Source of the DNA: Syntrophobacteraceae bacterium | GTDB lineage: Bacteria > Desulfobacterota > Syntrophobacteria > Syntrophobacterales > Syntrophobacteraceae | Direction: 5' to 3' | Length of the DNA: 64,000 nt | Assembly: GCA_003566995.1 (NCBI GenBank) | Contig: PXBG01000103.1 | Span: 40,824-104,823 of the forward strand | Shown: positions 27,059 to 35,148 of the stretch, piece after piece | Position numbering within the stretch: position 1 is the first letter of the stretch | Layout: every line of letters starts with the position of its first letter | Position numbers and translations under genes: made by a program | The notes under the pieces: generated by a model | The model's input: only the letters and a program-made list of their open reading frames with translations | Databases searched by the model: none | What the model was told of the DNA's origin: nothing

Positions 27059-27769
27059 TTACTCCGTGGGAAAAGTGAGGTGAGCCCCGTGCCATCCGAT
27101 GAGGGAAACCAGCGGGGCCATGGAAAAGATTAAAAGGACATAAATGACACTGGAGAAGGAGAGCGAATCCAGAATTTCGGGATTGCTCACACGCCAGACG
27201 AATGCCACCAGGGCAAAGAGGAAGAGTGGCAAAGAAGCCAGCAGCTTCACATGGACGGCTTTGCTGGGTCTGGCCATGTAGTTGACCCACCAGGTGAAAA
27301 GCCCGGTCAAAATGACCACGGGCATGAAAAGCACTCCCCCTGCAAGGCAATGCAGCGCCGTGGTTTCCAGGGATTTCACGCCCGTGATGAGATAGAGCAG
27401 CGTGAAAGCCGCCGCGGACAGGGAAAAAACGATGGGAAAGTGAACGGTCATGGGGTGAGGGTGCCTTTGCAGAAAAGGGTACCGATCCAGGTAGCGAGCC
27501 ACGGCTTCGGGCAGCTTTTGAAAAGGCTCTCGGGACTCCTCCATGAGAACGCCCACCTGGGGATACCTTTCCAGAACCTCCGTTCCATGCGGGGCCGCCT
27601 GAAGATCCACGCTCAGATCGGTTCCCGCATGGTGACGCCGCATGTGAAGCCCATCCTTCCACAGCTTGCTCTCCGTGACATCGTAGACCTTTCCCCCGTG
27701 AGCGATGTAAACGGGCTTTCCATCTTTTCCATTGAAATCCGCCAAATCCTCCGACCGGAACTCGCGCAT
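27059..27769 (-). CDS. cytochrome b5-like heme domain fused to DUF2231 membrane domain
   Basis: 236 residues. About 1-75 resembles a cytochrome b5-like heme/steroid-binding domain: FNGKDGKPVYIAHGGKVYDV, then WKDGLHMRRHHAGTDLS, where the His cluster takes the place of the HPGG ligand region. About 100-236 is a DUF2231-type integral membrane domain with four predicted helices (HPHPMTVHFPIVFSLSAAAF start). DUF2231 proteins are thought to be heme-linked membrane redox components. It heads the copZ-copA operon and is divergent from the ACIII operon, so it may link metal transport to membrane redox state. Function unknown. Confidence 0.68.
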   Translation of the reverse strand: MREFRSEDLADFNGKDGKPVYIAHGGKVYDVTESKLWKDGLHMRRHHAGTDLSVDLQAAPHGTEVLERYPQVGVLMEESREPFQKLPEAVARYLDRYPFLQRHPHPMTVHFPIVFSLSAAAFTLLYLITGVKSLETTALHCLAGGVLFMPVVILTGLFTWWVNYMARPSKAVHVKLLASLPLFLFALVAFVWRVSNPEILDSLSFSSVIYVLLIFSMAPLVSLIGWHGAHLTFPTE

Positions 27770-28464
27770 GACTGACTGCCCCCCCTGGCATGATTCGCCG
27801 ATGATTGTGTTTTCTGCCTGGCCTCAACCGCCGTGGTTCGGTGATGAAAGGGATTTGGTCCCAAAGCCTTTTTTTCTGCCGCCCAGCCCCACGGGAACCA
27901 CGCGGGCCTTCACCCTGGAACTTTTCGGTTCCCCGCGTGACCAACCCTTTCAAACTCCTGTTCCCGAATGTACTTATCACGCATTCTCAAGTCCATGCAA
28001 TGCGTCCGGAAACAATTGGCATTTGTCCGTGCAGGCTGATCGCACCCGACCGGGATATTGAAACACAAGATAAGGACCCGTGGCCCCGGGCAAAAGCACC
28101 GGGACCGGAATTTTCAGGGAGTTTTGGTGTCCTTTCCCGAAGCTGCCGAAAGGACCCCAGATTTCATTTGTGTTTCCATCATCCATCCCCTATTATTTTC
28201 GATGGTGCCACCGCAGACCGTCGGGACTTTGGTGTTCCTCTTCTGCCGGTTTCAATGGAAACGGAAACCCTTCGCCATCATTTCATTTTGAGCCGGGGTT
28301 TCAAGCCGTTTCACCGACGGGACAATCCATGGCCTCCCGACACTGATCACATTCCCCGGGTCTGAATCTTTAGTTTTTGCCGAGGCAGCTTTTGGCAGTT
28401 CCATTCTTGTCTTGAAAAAATAAAAAATCTTCAGTTTTTTATGCGGTCATGCAGGAAGCAATCG
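27770..28464. other. 695-bp structured non-coding region upstream of the ACIII operon
   Basis: The largest gene-free stretch in the window. Forward-strand inverted repeats include: CACGCGGG with CCCGCGTG at about 27899-27942, enclosing GGAAC/GTTCC; CCCGG with CCGGG near 28085-28103; and GTCCTTTC (28129-28136) with GAAAGGAC (28148-28155), perfect over 8 bp. Short ORFs here lack ribosome binding sites and sensible composition. An AT-rich run (28410-28440) precedes actB and may be its promoter zone, but no clear -35/-10, FNR or sigma-54 site is visible. It may be a long regulated leader or contain an sRNA. Confidence 0.5.
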
Positions 28465-31431
28465 ATGGCAGGCTTTGATCGTCGGGACTTTTTGAAAATC
28501 ATGGGACTGGCGGGAACCACCGCCGCCATGGGCTGTTCCCCCGAGTCCAACCGAACCCTCGTCCCTTACATTTCCCCTCCCGAAGACCTTGTACCCGGCG
28601 AGTCCACCTGGTATGCCACCACCTGCAGGGAGTGTCCCGCCGGCTGTGGGGTCCTCGCCAGGAACAGGGATGGCCGCGTCATCAAGCTGGAGGGAAACCC
28701 GTCCCATCCCGTCAATGAGGGAAAACTCTGCGCCCGGGGCCAGGCCGCTCTCCATGGCCTCTACAACCCGGACCGATACAGGCAGCCCATGAAGAAGGTT
28801 CGCCGCAACCAATGGGAACCCGCCCAATGGGACAAAGCCCGGGCCGCTCTGGCAGACCGGTTGACCAGGATCGTGAACCGTGGCCGAGGTCAGCGCATCG
28901 CGTTCATCTCCGACCTGCAGACGGGGACGCTGGGAAACCTCGTCCATCACTGGCTTTCCCGGATGGGGGCTCCCCCTCCATGGATCTACGAACCCTTTTC
29001 CTACGAACCCCTCAAGGAAGCCAACCGCATCGCCTTCGGTGCGGCAGTCCTGCCCCACTACCACCTCCATGAAGCGGATTTTCTCCTGTCCTTTGGGGCC
29101 GGATTCCTGGAAACGTGGCTTTCCAACGTGGAACACGCCCGCAGCTTCGCCCGTTTCAGAACGCCCCATGAGGGCAGGAAAAATGTTTTCGTCCATGTGG
29201 GGCCCCGCTTTTCCATGACGGCGGCCAACGGAGACCTCTGGATTCCCGTGGCTCCCGGCGACGAATACCTGGTGGCCCTGGGCATCCTCCAGCTGGCGGT
29301 GAAACATCTCACTCCGGACAACATTTCCGGAAAACTGGGTGGACAGCTGCTGGCCGCCGCCCGGGAGATACCCCTGGAAGACATCCTGAAAAGAACGGGC
29401 GTGGAAAAAAACCTCCTTGAAAAAGTCGCCCTCGCCTTTGCACAGGCCAGGACCCCTCTCGCCCTGGCGGAAGGGCTTTCCTTCACCTCCCCACACAGCC
29501 TGGAAACGGCCGTGGCCGCCAATCTTCTCTGTCTCGTGCGGGAAGAAAGCATGAAAGCCATCGACTTCGGGCAACCCTCATCGGTGCAGGATTGCGATTC
29601 CTCCCGCCGCATGCGGGAACTCTGCACACGCATGCGAAGGGGCTCCATAGAGCTTCTTCTGGTGCACCATGCCAACCCCGCCTTCTTTTTGCCCCGATCC
29701 TGGGAGTTTGAAGAGGCCCTTCAGGAAGTTCCCATGGTGGTGAGCTTCAACACCGCACCCGATGACACTTCCCGTCATGCCCACTGGGTCCTGCCCACTC
29801 ACACTCCCCTGGAATCCTGGGGAGACCACGTTCCCCGGAAGGGAATTCGAGGGCTCATGCAGCCGGTCATGGGGCCCGTTTTCCACACGCGCCACCTGGG
29901 AGACATTCTCCTCTCCGTGGGGCGCCAGGTGAGGGGTCCCCATGCGTTCCCCGCGGAGAACTTCCGGGAGGTGCTTCGATGCGCCGTGCAAAAGGCGGGA
30001 GAGCATGAAGCTCCCCATGTGCCCGCCCGGGAATTCTGGCAACAGTCCCTCAGGCGCGGCGGAATATGGCCGGCGCGCGAAGAACCGGCAAAGGCTCCCC
30101 CTCACAGGACTCTTTCCTTTTCCTTTCAAAGGGCGTTTCGCACACAGGAATCCCCGGAGGGACTCCACTGCACTCTTTTTCCCACGGTGCAGTTTTTTGA
30201 CGGCCGGGGGGCCAACCGCCCCTGGCTTCAGGAACTCCCCGACCCCGTGTCTCAGGTGACCTGGGGAGTGTGGGTGGAGATCCACCCGGACACGGCCCGA
30301 AAAATGGGCATTGCCAAAGGGGACCTTCTCCGCATTCAATCGCCCCACGGCGAAACCCATGCGCCGGCCCTTCCTCTTCCCAGTGTTGCGCCACACACCA
30401 TCGCCATTCCCATGGGGCAGGGCCATGAAGAATTCGGCAGGTACGCCGCCATTCATTACGGCCACCCCCTTCATCTCCTGTCTTCCCGGACCGATGACAG
30501 GGATGGAGCCATGGAGCGACAAGCCTTCAAGGTCTCCCTGGAAAAACATGGCCGCACCATTCCCCTGGCAAACGTGGACGGAAGCATCTACCAGCATGGG
30601 CGTGGATTTGCCCGGGCCATGCCTTTCCGGGAACACCAGAAAGGGTTGGCCGCGGGCACCCGGCCTCACCTGTACCTGCCCCTCCCCGAAGGATACGACC
30701 CCGCCAAAGACTTCTATCCACCTCACGACCATGTGGACTACCGGTGGGCGATGGCCATCGACCTGGACCGCTGCGTGGGCTGCGGAGCCTGCGTGGTGGC
30801 CTGCAACGCGGAAAACAACGTGGCCATCGTGGGGCGGGACCAGATGATCAAAGGAAGATTCATGTCCTGGTTGAGGGTGCAGCGCTACTTTGAGGAGGAC
30901 CATTCGGAAATGCGCTTCCTTCCCATGCCCTGCCAGCACTGCGACAATGCCCCCTGTGAATCGGTCTGTCCCGTTTACGCCCCTCACCACAGCAAAGAGG
31001 GCCTGAACAACCAGGTTTACAACCGCTGCATCGGCACCCGGTTCTGCGCCCAAAACTGCCCCTACAAAGTGCGCCGGTTCAACTGGTTCACCTTCACCCG
31101 GCCCGAACCCCTCAACTGGCAGCTGAACCCCAACGTCACCGTCCGCCAGAAGGGGGTCATGGAAAAGTGTTCCTTCTGCGTGCAGCGCATCATCGAGGCC
31201 AAACACAGGGCCCGGGACCGGAATGAAAAGGTGCAGGACGGAGATTTCACCACGGCGTGCGCGCAAACGTGTCCCGCCGACGCCATCATTTTTGGAAACC
31301 TCATGGACTCCCGATCCCGGGTTCGAAAACTCATCGAAGACCCCCGCACCTACCAGGTGCTTCGGGAACTGAACACCAAACCCGCAGTCTTTTACCTGAA
31401 AAAGCTCACTCAGAATCCCTTTGAAGCGTGA
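28465..31431 (+). CDS. actB: alternative complex III subunit ActB (MopB-like and iron-sulfur fusion)
   Basis: 988-residue fused subunit of ACIII, the quinol:cytochrome c/oxidase oxidoreductase that replaces bc1. A Tat signal RRDFLKIMG (residues 6-14) leads to a lipobox-like AMGC. Residues 50-690 are a MopB-like domain with a complete C-x2-C-x3-C-x27-C motif (C54, C57, C61, C89). Residues 740-980 are a four-cluster ferredoxin domain (CVGCGACVVAC, CQHCDNAPCESVC, CIGTRFCAQNC, CSFC...CAQTCP). ATG 28465 is chosen over 28441 for the AGGA eight bases upstream and a proper Tat N terminus. First gene of the respiratory operon. Confidence 0.92.
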   Translation: MAGFDRRDFLKIMGLAGTTAAMGCSPESNRTLVPYISPPEDLVPGESTWYATTCRECPAGCGVLARNRDGRVIKLEGNPSHPVNEGKLCARGQAALHGLYNPDRYRQPMKKVRRNQWEPAQWDKARAALADRLTRIVNRGRGQRIAFISDLQTGTLGNLVHHWLSRMGAPPPWIYEPFSYEPLKEANRIAFGAAVLPHYHLHEADFLLSFGAGFLETWLSNVEHARSFARFRTPHEGRKNVFVHVGPRFSMTAANGDLWIPVAPGDEYLVALGILQLAVKHLTPDNISGKLGGQLLAAAREIPLEDILKRTGVEKNLLEKVALAFAQARTPLALAEGLSFTSPHSLETAVAANLLCLVREESMKAIDFGQPSSVQDCDSSRRMRELCTRMRRGSIELLLVHHANPAFFLPRSWEFEEALQEVPMVVSFNTAPDDTSRHAHWVLPTHTPLESWGDHVPRKGIRGLMQPVMGPVFHTRHLGDILLSVGRQVRGPHAFPAENFREVLRCAVQKAGEHEAPHVPAREFWQQSLRRGGIWPAREEPAKAPPHRTLSFSFQRAFRTQESPEGLHCTLFPTVQFFDGRGANRPWLQELPDPVSQVTWGVWVEIHPDTARKMGIAKGDLLRIQSPHGETHAPALPLPSVAPHTIAIPMGQGHEEFGRYAAIHYGHPLHLLSSRTDDRDGAMERQAFKVSLEKHGRTIPLANVDGSIYQHGRGFARAMPFREHQKGLAAGTRPHLYLPLPEGYDPAKDFYPPHDHVDYRWAMAIDLDRCVGCGACVVACNAENNVAIVGRDQMIKGRFMSWLRVQRYFEEDHSEMRFLPMPCQHCDNAPCESVCPVYAPHHSKEGLNNQVYNRCIGTRFCAQNCPYKVRRFNWFTFTRPEPLNWQLNPNVTVRQKGVMEKCSFCVQRIIEAKHRARDRNEKVQDGDFTTACAQTCPADAIIFGNLMDSRSRVRKLIEDPRTYQVLRELNTKPAVFYLKKLTQNPFEA

Positions 31432-31441
31432 TGATCCGCCC

Positions 31442-32794
31442 ATGGAAAAACTGACGTACCGCTCCATTGACGAAGATGTTCTGCGCAACATGCAGGCGCC
31501 CACCAGGACGTATTACTACCTCCTGGCCCTGTGTTTTGCGGGCATCCTTCTGGGCGCCTTCTGCTGGGGATACATGATCGCCACGGGCATCGGCGTTGCG
31601 GGCATGAAGCACCCCGTTTTCTGGGGCACCTTTCTCATCAATTTCGTCTTCTGGGTGGGCATCGCCCATTCGGGCACCCTCATTTCCGCCATCCTGTATC
31701 TTTTTCGGGCGCCCTGGAGAACGGCCATCGCCCGAAGCGCCGAAGCCATGACGGTCTTCGCCGTGGTCACCGCCGGTCTTTTTCCCTTCATTCACCTGGG
31801 CCGTGTGTGGATCGTGTACTGGATTCTCCCCTACCCCAACGAACGCAACCTCTGGCCCAATTTTCAGTCCCCCCTCGTCTTCGACGTGATCGCCATTTCC
31901 ACGTACCTCACCGTGAGCGCCATGTTCTGGTACACGGGGCTCATGCCCGACCTGGCCGTGGTGCGGGACAAAGCCCGGGGAATCAGGAAGAAGATCTACG
32001 GCGCCCTCTCCCTGGGCTGGACGGGATCCCACAGGCGATGGAACCATTACGGAAAAGCCTATCTGCTTTTCGCGGCCCTGGCCACGCCCCTGGTCATCTC
32101 CGTGCACAGCGTGGTGTCCTGGGATTTCGCCCTTTCCATCGTGCCCGGTTGGCACAGCACCATTTTCGCGCCCTACTTCGTGGCGGGCGCCATCCATTCG
32201 GGGCTGGCCATGGTGCTCACCCTGCTCATTCCCATGCGCAAAGTCTTCAGGTTCGAACACCTCATCACCATGAACATCCTGGAAAACATCGCCAAAACCA
32301 TCATTTTCACGGGGCTGATCGTGGGATACGCCTACGCCACCGAGTATTTCATGGCCTATTACAGCGGCAACGTCTTCGAACGGGACACCATGATCTGGCG
32401 CGCCATCGGAAACTATTCCACAGCCTTCTGGATCATGGTGGTCTGCAACACCCTGGTGCCGCTGCTCCTCTTTTTCAAAAGGGTTCGAACCAACCTGAAA
32501 CGGCTTTTCGCCATCTCCATCCTGGTCAACGTGGGCATGTGGTACGAGCGGTTCGTCATCATCATTTCCTCGGCGGCTCATCAGTTCGACCCTTATTCCT
32601 GGACCCATTACAGCCCCACCTGGGTGGAATACGGCATCATGCTCGGTTCCTTCAGCCTCTTCGGGTTTCTTTTTCTCCTCTTCGCCAGGTTTCTTCCCAC
32701 CGTCTCCATGACGGAAATGAAGGAGAGCCTTGAGCCTCCCAGGCGCAACCATCGATCCCGATCAATTTCCGGCACCGGAGAGGGGTCTTCATGA
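31442..32794 (+). CDS. actC: alternative complex III subunit ActC (NrfD/PsrC family)
   Basis: 450-residue integral membrane protein with about ten helices, the quinol-binding subunit of ACIII. Characteristic stretches: FLINFVFWVGIAHSGTLISA in the first bundle, HYGKAYLLFAALATPLVISV and WHSTIFAPYFVAGAIHSGLA in the second. The ligand-like residues of NrfD quinone sites (His/Asp near helix ends) are present. Start ATG at 31442, 10 bases after actB; a TTG at 31421 that overlaps actB is an alternative. The last bases overlap actD as ATGA. Confidence 0.93.
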   Translation: MEKLTYRSIDEDVLRNMQAPTRTYYYLLALCFAGILLGAFCWGYMIATGIGVAGMKHPVFWGTFLINFVFWVGIAHSGTLISAILYLFRAPWRTAIARSAEAMTVFAVVTAGLFPFIHLGRVWIVYWILPYPNERNLWPNFQSPLVFDVIAISTYLTVSAMFWYTGLMPDLAVVRDKARGIRKKIYGALSLGWTGSHRRWNHYGKAYLLFAALATPLVISVHSVVSWDFALSIVPGWHSTIFAPYFVAGAIHSGLAMVLTLLIPMRKVFRFEHLITMNILENIAKTIIFTGLIVGYAYATEYFMAYYSGNVFERDTMIWRAIGNYSTAFWIMVVCNTLVPLLLFFKRVRTNLKRLFAISILVNVGMWYERFVIIISSAAHQFDPYSWTHYSPTWVEYGIMLGSFSLFGFLFLLFARFLPTVSMTEMKESLEPPRRNHRSRSISGTGEGSS

Positions 32795-33303
32795 CACAGA
32801 AGCATTCTCTGCTCGGCACCTTCAGTTACCTGGATGACCTTCTGAAGGCCATCGAACAGGCCCGGGAAAGGGGCATGCATGTGGAAACGGTCTATTCCCC
32901 GTGCCCCAACCACGAGATTCAGGAGGCCATGTGCATGAAACCCAGTTCCGTGCGTTTTTTCACTCTCACGGGAGGAATCCTGGGCGTCCTCTTCGGCATC
33001 GGCCTCGTCATCTACACCAGCCTGCAGTGGAAATTCATCGTGAGCGGGAAGCCCGTCATCCCCCTGGTGCCCGCGGTGGTGGTGGGTTTCGAGTTCTGCA
33101 TTCTTTTTTCCGTGCTTTTCACCGTGGCTGGCCTTCTTTTCAAAAGCCGCCTTCCCCGGCCGGGGCTTCCGGCCCACTACAGGGAAGGGCTTTCACAGGA
33201 TGAATTCGGGCTCCTTCTCCGTTGCCGGCCCGAAGAGAGCCGGACGGTGCGGGAATTTCTGAAGGCGGCCGGTGCGAAGGAGATCCATGAACTCCCGTCC
33301 TGA
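32791..33303 (+). CDS. actD: alternative complex III subunit ActD (DUF3341)
   Basis: 170-residue membrane protein. A soluble N-terminal part (LLGTFSYLDDLLKAIEQARE) is followed by two TM helices (about 52-74 and 92-117) and a short C-terminal alpha/beta tail ending LLRCRPEESRTVREFLKAAG. This layout is typical of ActD, which packs beside ActC and ActF. Translation is coupled to actC (ATGA overlap) and the gene overlaps the start of actF. Confidence 0.9.
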   Translation: MTQKHSLLGTFSYLDDLLKAIEQARERGMHVETVYSPCPNHEIQEAMCMKPSSVRFFTLTGGILGVLFGIGLVIYTSLQWKFIVSGKPVIPLVPAVVVGFEFCILFSVLFTVAGLLFKSRLPRPGLPAHYREGLSQDEFGLLLRCRPEESRTVREFLKAAGAKEIHELPS

Positions 33304-34522
33304 CACCCTTCCTTCCTGGCTCGCGAACCTGCTGGACAAGGACTTCCGCACCTGGGCTTCGGCTTTTGCCCTTCTTCTCCTTCTGGGCGCCGTGGTCTTC
33401 TGGGCCGGCATTTCCGGAGCCAATTCCCAGAGAACCTGGCAGATTTTCCTCATCAACTTTCTCTTCTGGACGGGCCTTTCTTTCGGAGCCGTCCTGTTCG
33501 GCGCCATTCTCAACATGACCAACGCCCAGTGGGCAAGACCCTTCAAAAGGGTCGTGGAAGCTCCCGCCATGTTTCTTCCTTTTTCCCTGGCCTTTTTCGC
33601 CCTCCTCTACCTGGGCCGGGAAGAATTTTTCCACTGGATTCATAACCCCGTCCAGGGCAAGGAATGGTGGCTCCAGGTGAACGCCCTCTTCGCCCGGGAC
33701 GGAGCGGCGCTGCTCCTTCTCAGCCTCGTTTCCCTGGCCATGGTGTACTGCTCCGTCAAATCGGACCTGGAAAGGAAGAAAAACGAGGCGGAAGGTTTGG
33801 GGGATGGCCGGGCCTCCCGCTACTGGAAAATCCAGGTCTTTCTGTCCCCCGTCTACGGCATTTTGTACGCCGTGGTGCTCACCCTCATGGCCATAGACCT
33901 CATCATGGCCCTGGACGCGCACTGGGTGTCCACCCTCTTCGGAGCCTACTACTTCATGGGCAGCTTCTATTCGGCGCTGGCCTTGCTCTTTTTTGTGCTC
34001 ATTGTGGTCATGCGCCGGGAGCCTTTCAAAACCCACGTTCACTCCAAACACATGCACGACATGGGAAAACTCCTTCTGGGGTTTTGCCTGGTCACGGGAG
34101 ATTTCTTTTATTCCCAGTTCCTGGTCATCTGGTACGGAAACCTCCCGGAAGAAACCCGCTACGTCATCATGAGGGTCCAGCAGAGCCCCTGGAAGATGGT
34201 CGCCTGGACCGTCCTGGCCCTCTCTTTTGTCATCCCCTTTCTCACTCTTCTCAATCGCCGGATCAAGATGAAGCCCTTGCCCATGCTGTGCCTGACGGGC
34301 ATCATTCTCGTGGGCATGTGGCTGGAAAGACTCCTCCTGGTGGCCCCATCCCTCTGGCAGGGTGAGTCTCTTCCCCTGGGGTTTCAGGAAGTGGCCATCA
34401 CCCTGGGATTCGCGGGGCTGATGGCGTTGTGTTTGATGTTTTTCCTTCGCGCTTTTCCCCCTCTGCCCGTCTCCGATCCTCTGTTCCAAAGGTACCTGGA
34501 GAAGCAGAGGGCTCATGAATGA
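33287..34522 (+). CDS. actF: alternative complex III subunit ActF
   Basis: 411-residue polytopic membrane protein, the second NrfD-like subunit of ACIII. Recognisable parts: TWQIFLINFLFWTGLSFGAV, LYLGREEFFHWIHNP, MALDAHWVSTLFGAYYFMGSF and the conserved HMHDMGKLLLGFCLVTGDFFY. About ten helices are predicted. ATG 33287 is used because GAAGGAG lies just before it inside the actD end; the longer GTG reading has none. It lies between actD and the pentaheme cytochrome gene. Confidence 0.92.
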   Translation: MNSRPDTLPSWLANLLDKDFRTWASAFALLLLLGAVVFWAGISGANSQRTWQIFLINFLFWTGLSFGAVLFGAILNMTNAQWARPFKRVVEAPAMFLPFSLAFFALLYLGREEFFHWIHNPVQGKEWWLQVNALFARDGAALLLLSLVSLAMVYCSVKSDLERKKNEAEGLGDGRASRYWKIQVFLSPVYGILYAVVLTLMAIDLIMALDAHWVSTLFGAYYFMGSFYSALALLFFVLIVVMRREPFKTHVHSKHMHDMGKLLLGFCLVTGDFFYSQFLVIWYGNLPEETRYVIMRVQQSPWKMVAWTVLALSFVIPFLTLLNRRIKMKPLPMLCLTGIILVGMWLERLLLVAPSLWQGESLPLGFQEVAITLGFAGLMALCLMFFLRAFPPLPVSDPLFQRYLEKQRAHE

Positions 34523-34576
34523 TCACAGGGCGGAAGGCACTGAAATGACCCTTTTTATCACCGGGGCAGAGGAACT

Positions 34577-35113
34577 ATGACCGACATGGCCTCCAGGAAG
34601 AAACATTCTGTGAGGAGGGTTCTCTACGTGGCGATTCCCGCGGCCATTCTGGGATCCATTCTCTTTTTCCACTACCAGCACACGGTGAGAGCCTTCGGCC
34701 CCGAGCAGCCCATCTATTTCAGCCACCGGGTCCATGCGGGGGTGAAGGAAATCAGCTGCAACTTCTGCCACCCCTTCGCCGAGCGCTCACGCAACCCGGG
34801 AATTCCCGAGATGGAAAAGTGCTTTTACTGTCACAAGCACGTCATCCCCACCCATCCGCAGATCGTGAAAGAGCGGCAGCATTACGAAAACAACGATCCC
34901 GTGCAATGGAAGAAAGTCTATTACGTCCCGGATCATGTGAAGTTCATGCACAAGCCTCACATCAAATGGGGCGGACTGGAGTGCGCCGAGTGCCATGGAG
35001 AGGTCAAGACCATGGACAGGCTTCAGAGCGTGGATTTCCAGATGAAGTTCTGCATCACCTGCCACCGGCAGCGAGAGGCGCAACTCGATTGCTGGCTGGC
35101 CTGTCATCACTGA
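34577..35113 (+). CDS. actA: alternative complex III subunit ActA, pentaheme cytochrome c
   Basis: 178 residues with a single N-terminal TM anchor (about 13-31) and five c-heme sites on the periplasmic side: CNFCH, CFYCH, CAECH, CITCH and, at the very C terminus, CWLACH. The last is a CX3CH site rather than CX2CH. Extra His (FSHRVHAG, HKHVIPTHP, FMHKPH) can provide distal ligands. It accepts electrons from the ActB clusters. In most ACIII operons actA comes first; here it follows actF. Start ATG at 34577 has GAGGAAC upstream. Confidence 0.9.
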   Translation: MTDMASRKKHSVRRVLYVAIPAAILGSILFFHYQHTVRAFGPEQPIYFSHRVHAGVKEISCNFCHPFAERSRNPGIPEMEKCFYCHKHVIPTHPQIVKERQHYENNDPVQWKKVYYVPDHVKFMHKPHIKWGGLECAECHGEVKTMDRLQSVDFQMKFCITCHRQREAQLDCWLACHH

Positions 35114-35148
35114 AATGAAGCAAGAATGAACCCCCGAGGATGTGCGGC

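Noticed and set aside
28080..28346. Possible 88-codon ORF upstream of actB
   Set aside because: GTG start without Shine-Dalgarno, low-complexity translation and overlap with several stems; more likely non-coding.
27780..28440. Sigma-54 (-24/-12) or FNR sites before actB
   Set aside because: TGGCA-like strings were found but the distance to a GC/TTGC partner is wrong, and no TTGAT-N4-ATCAA was seen.
29578..31503. Long antisense ORF (641 codons) opposite actB
   Set aside because: It is a by-product of high GC on the reverse strand of a well-identified gene; it has no ribosome binding site or recognisable motifs.
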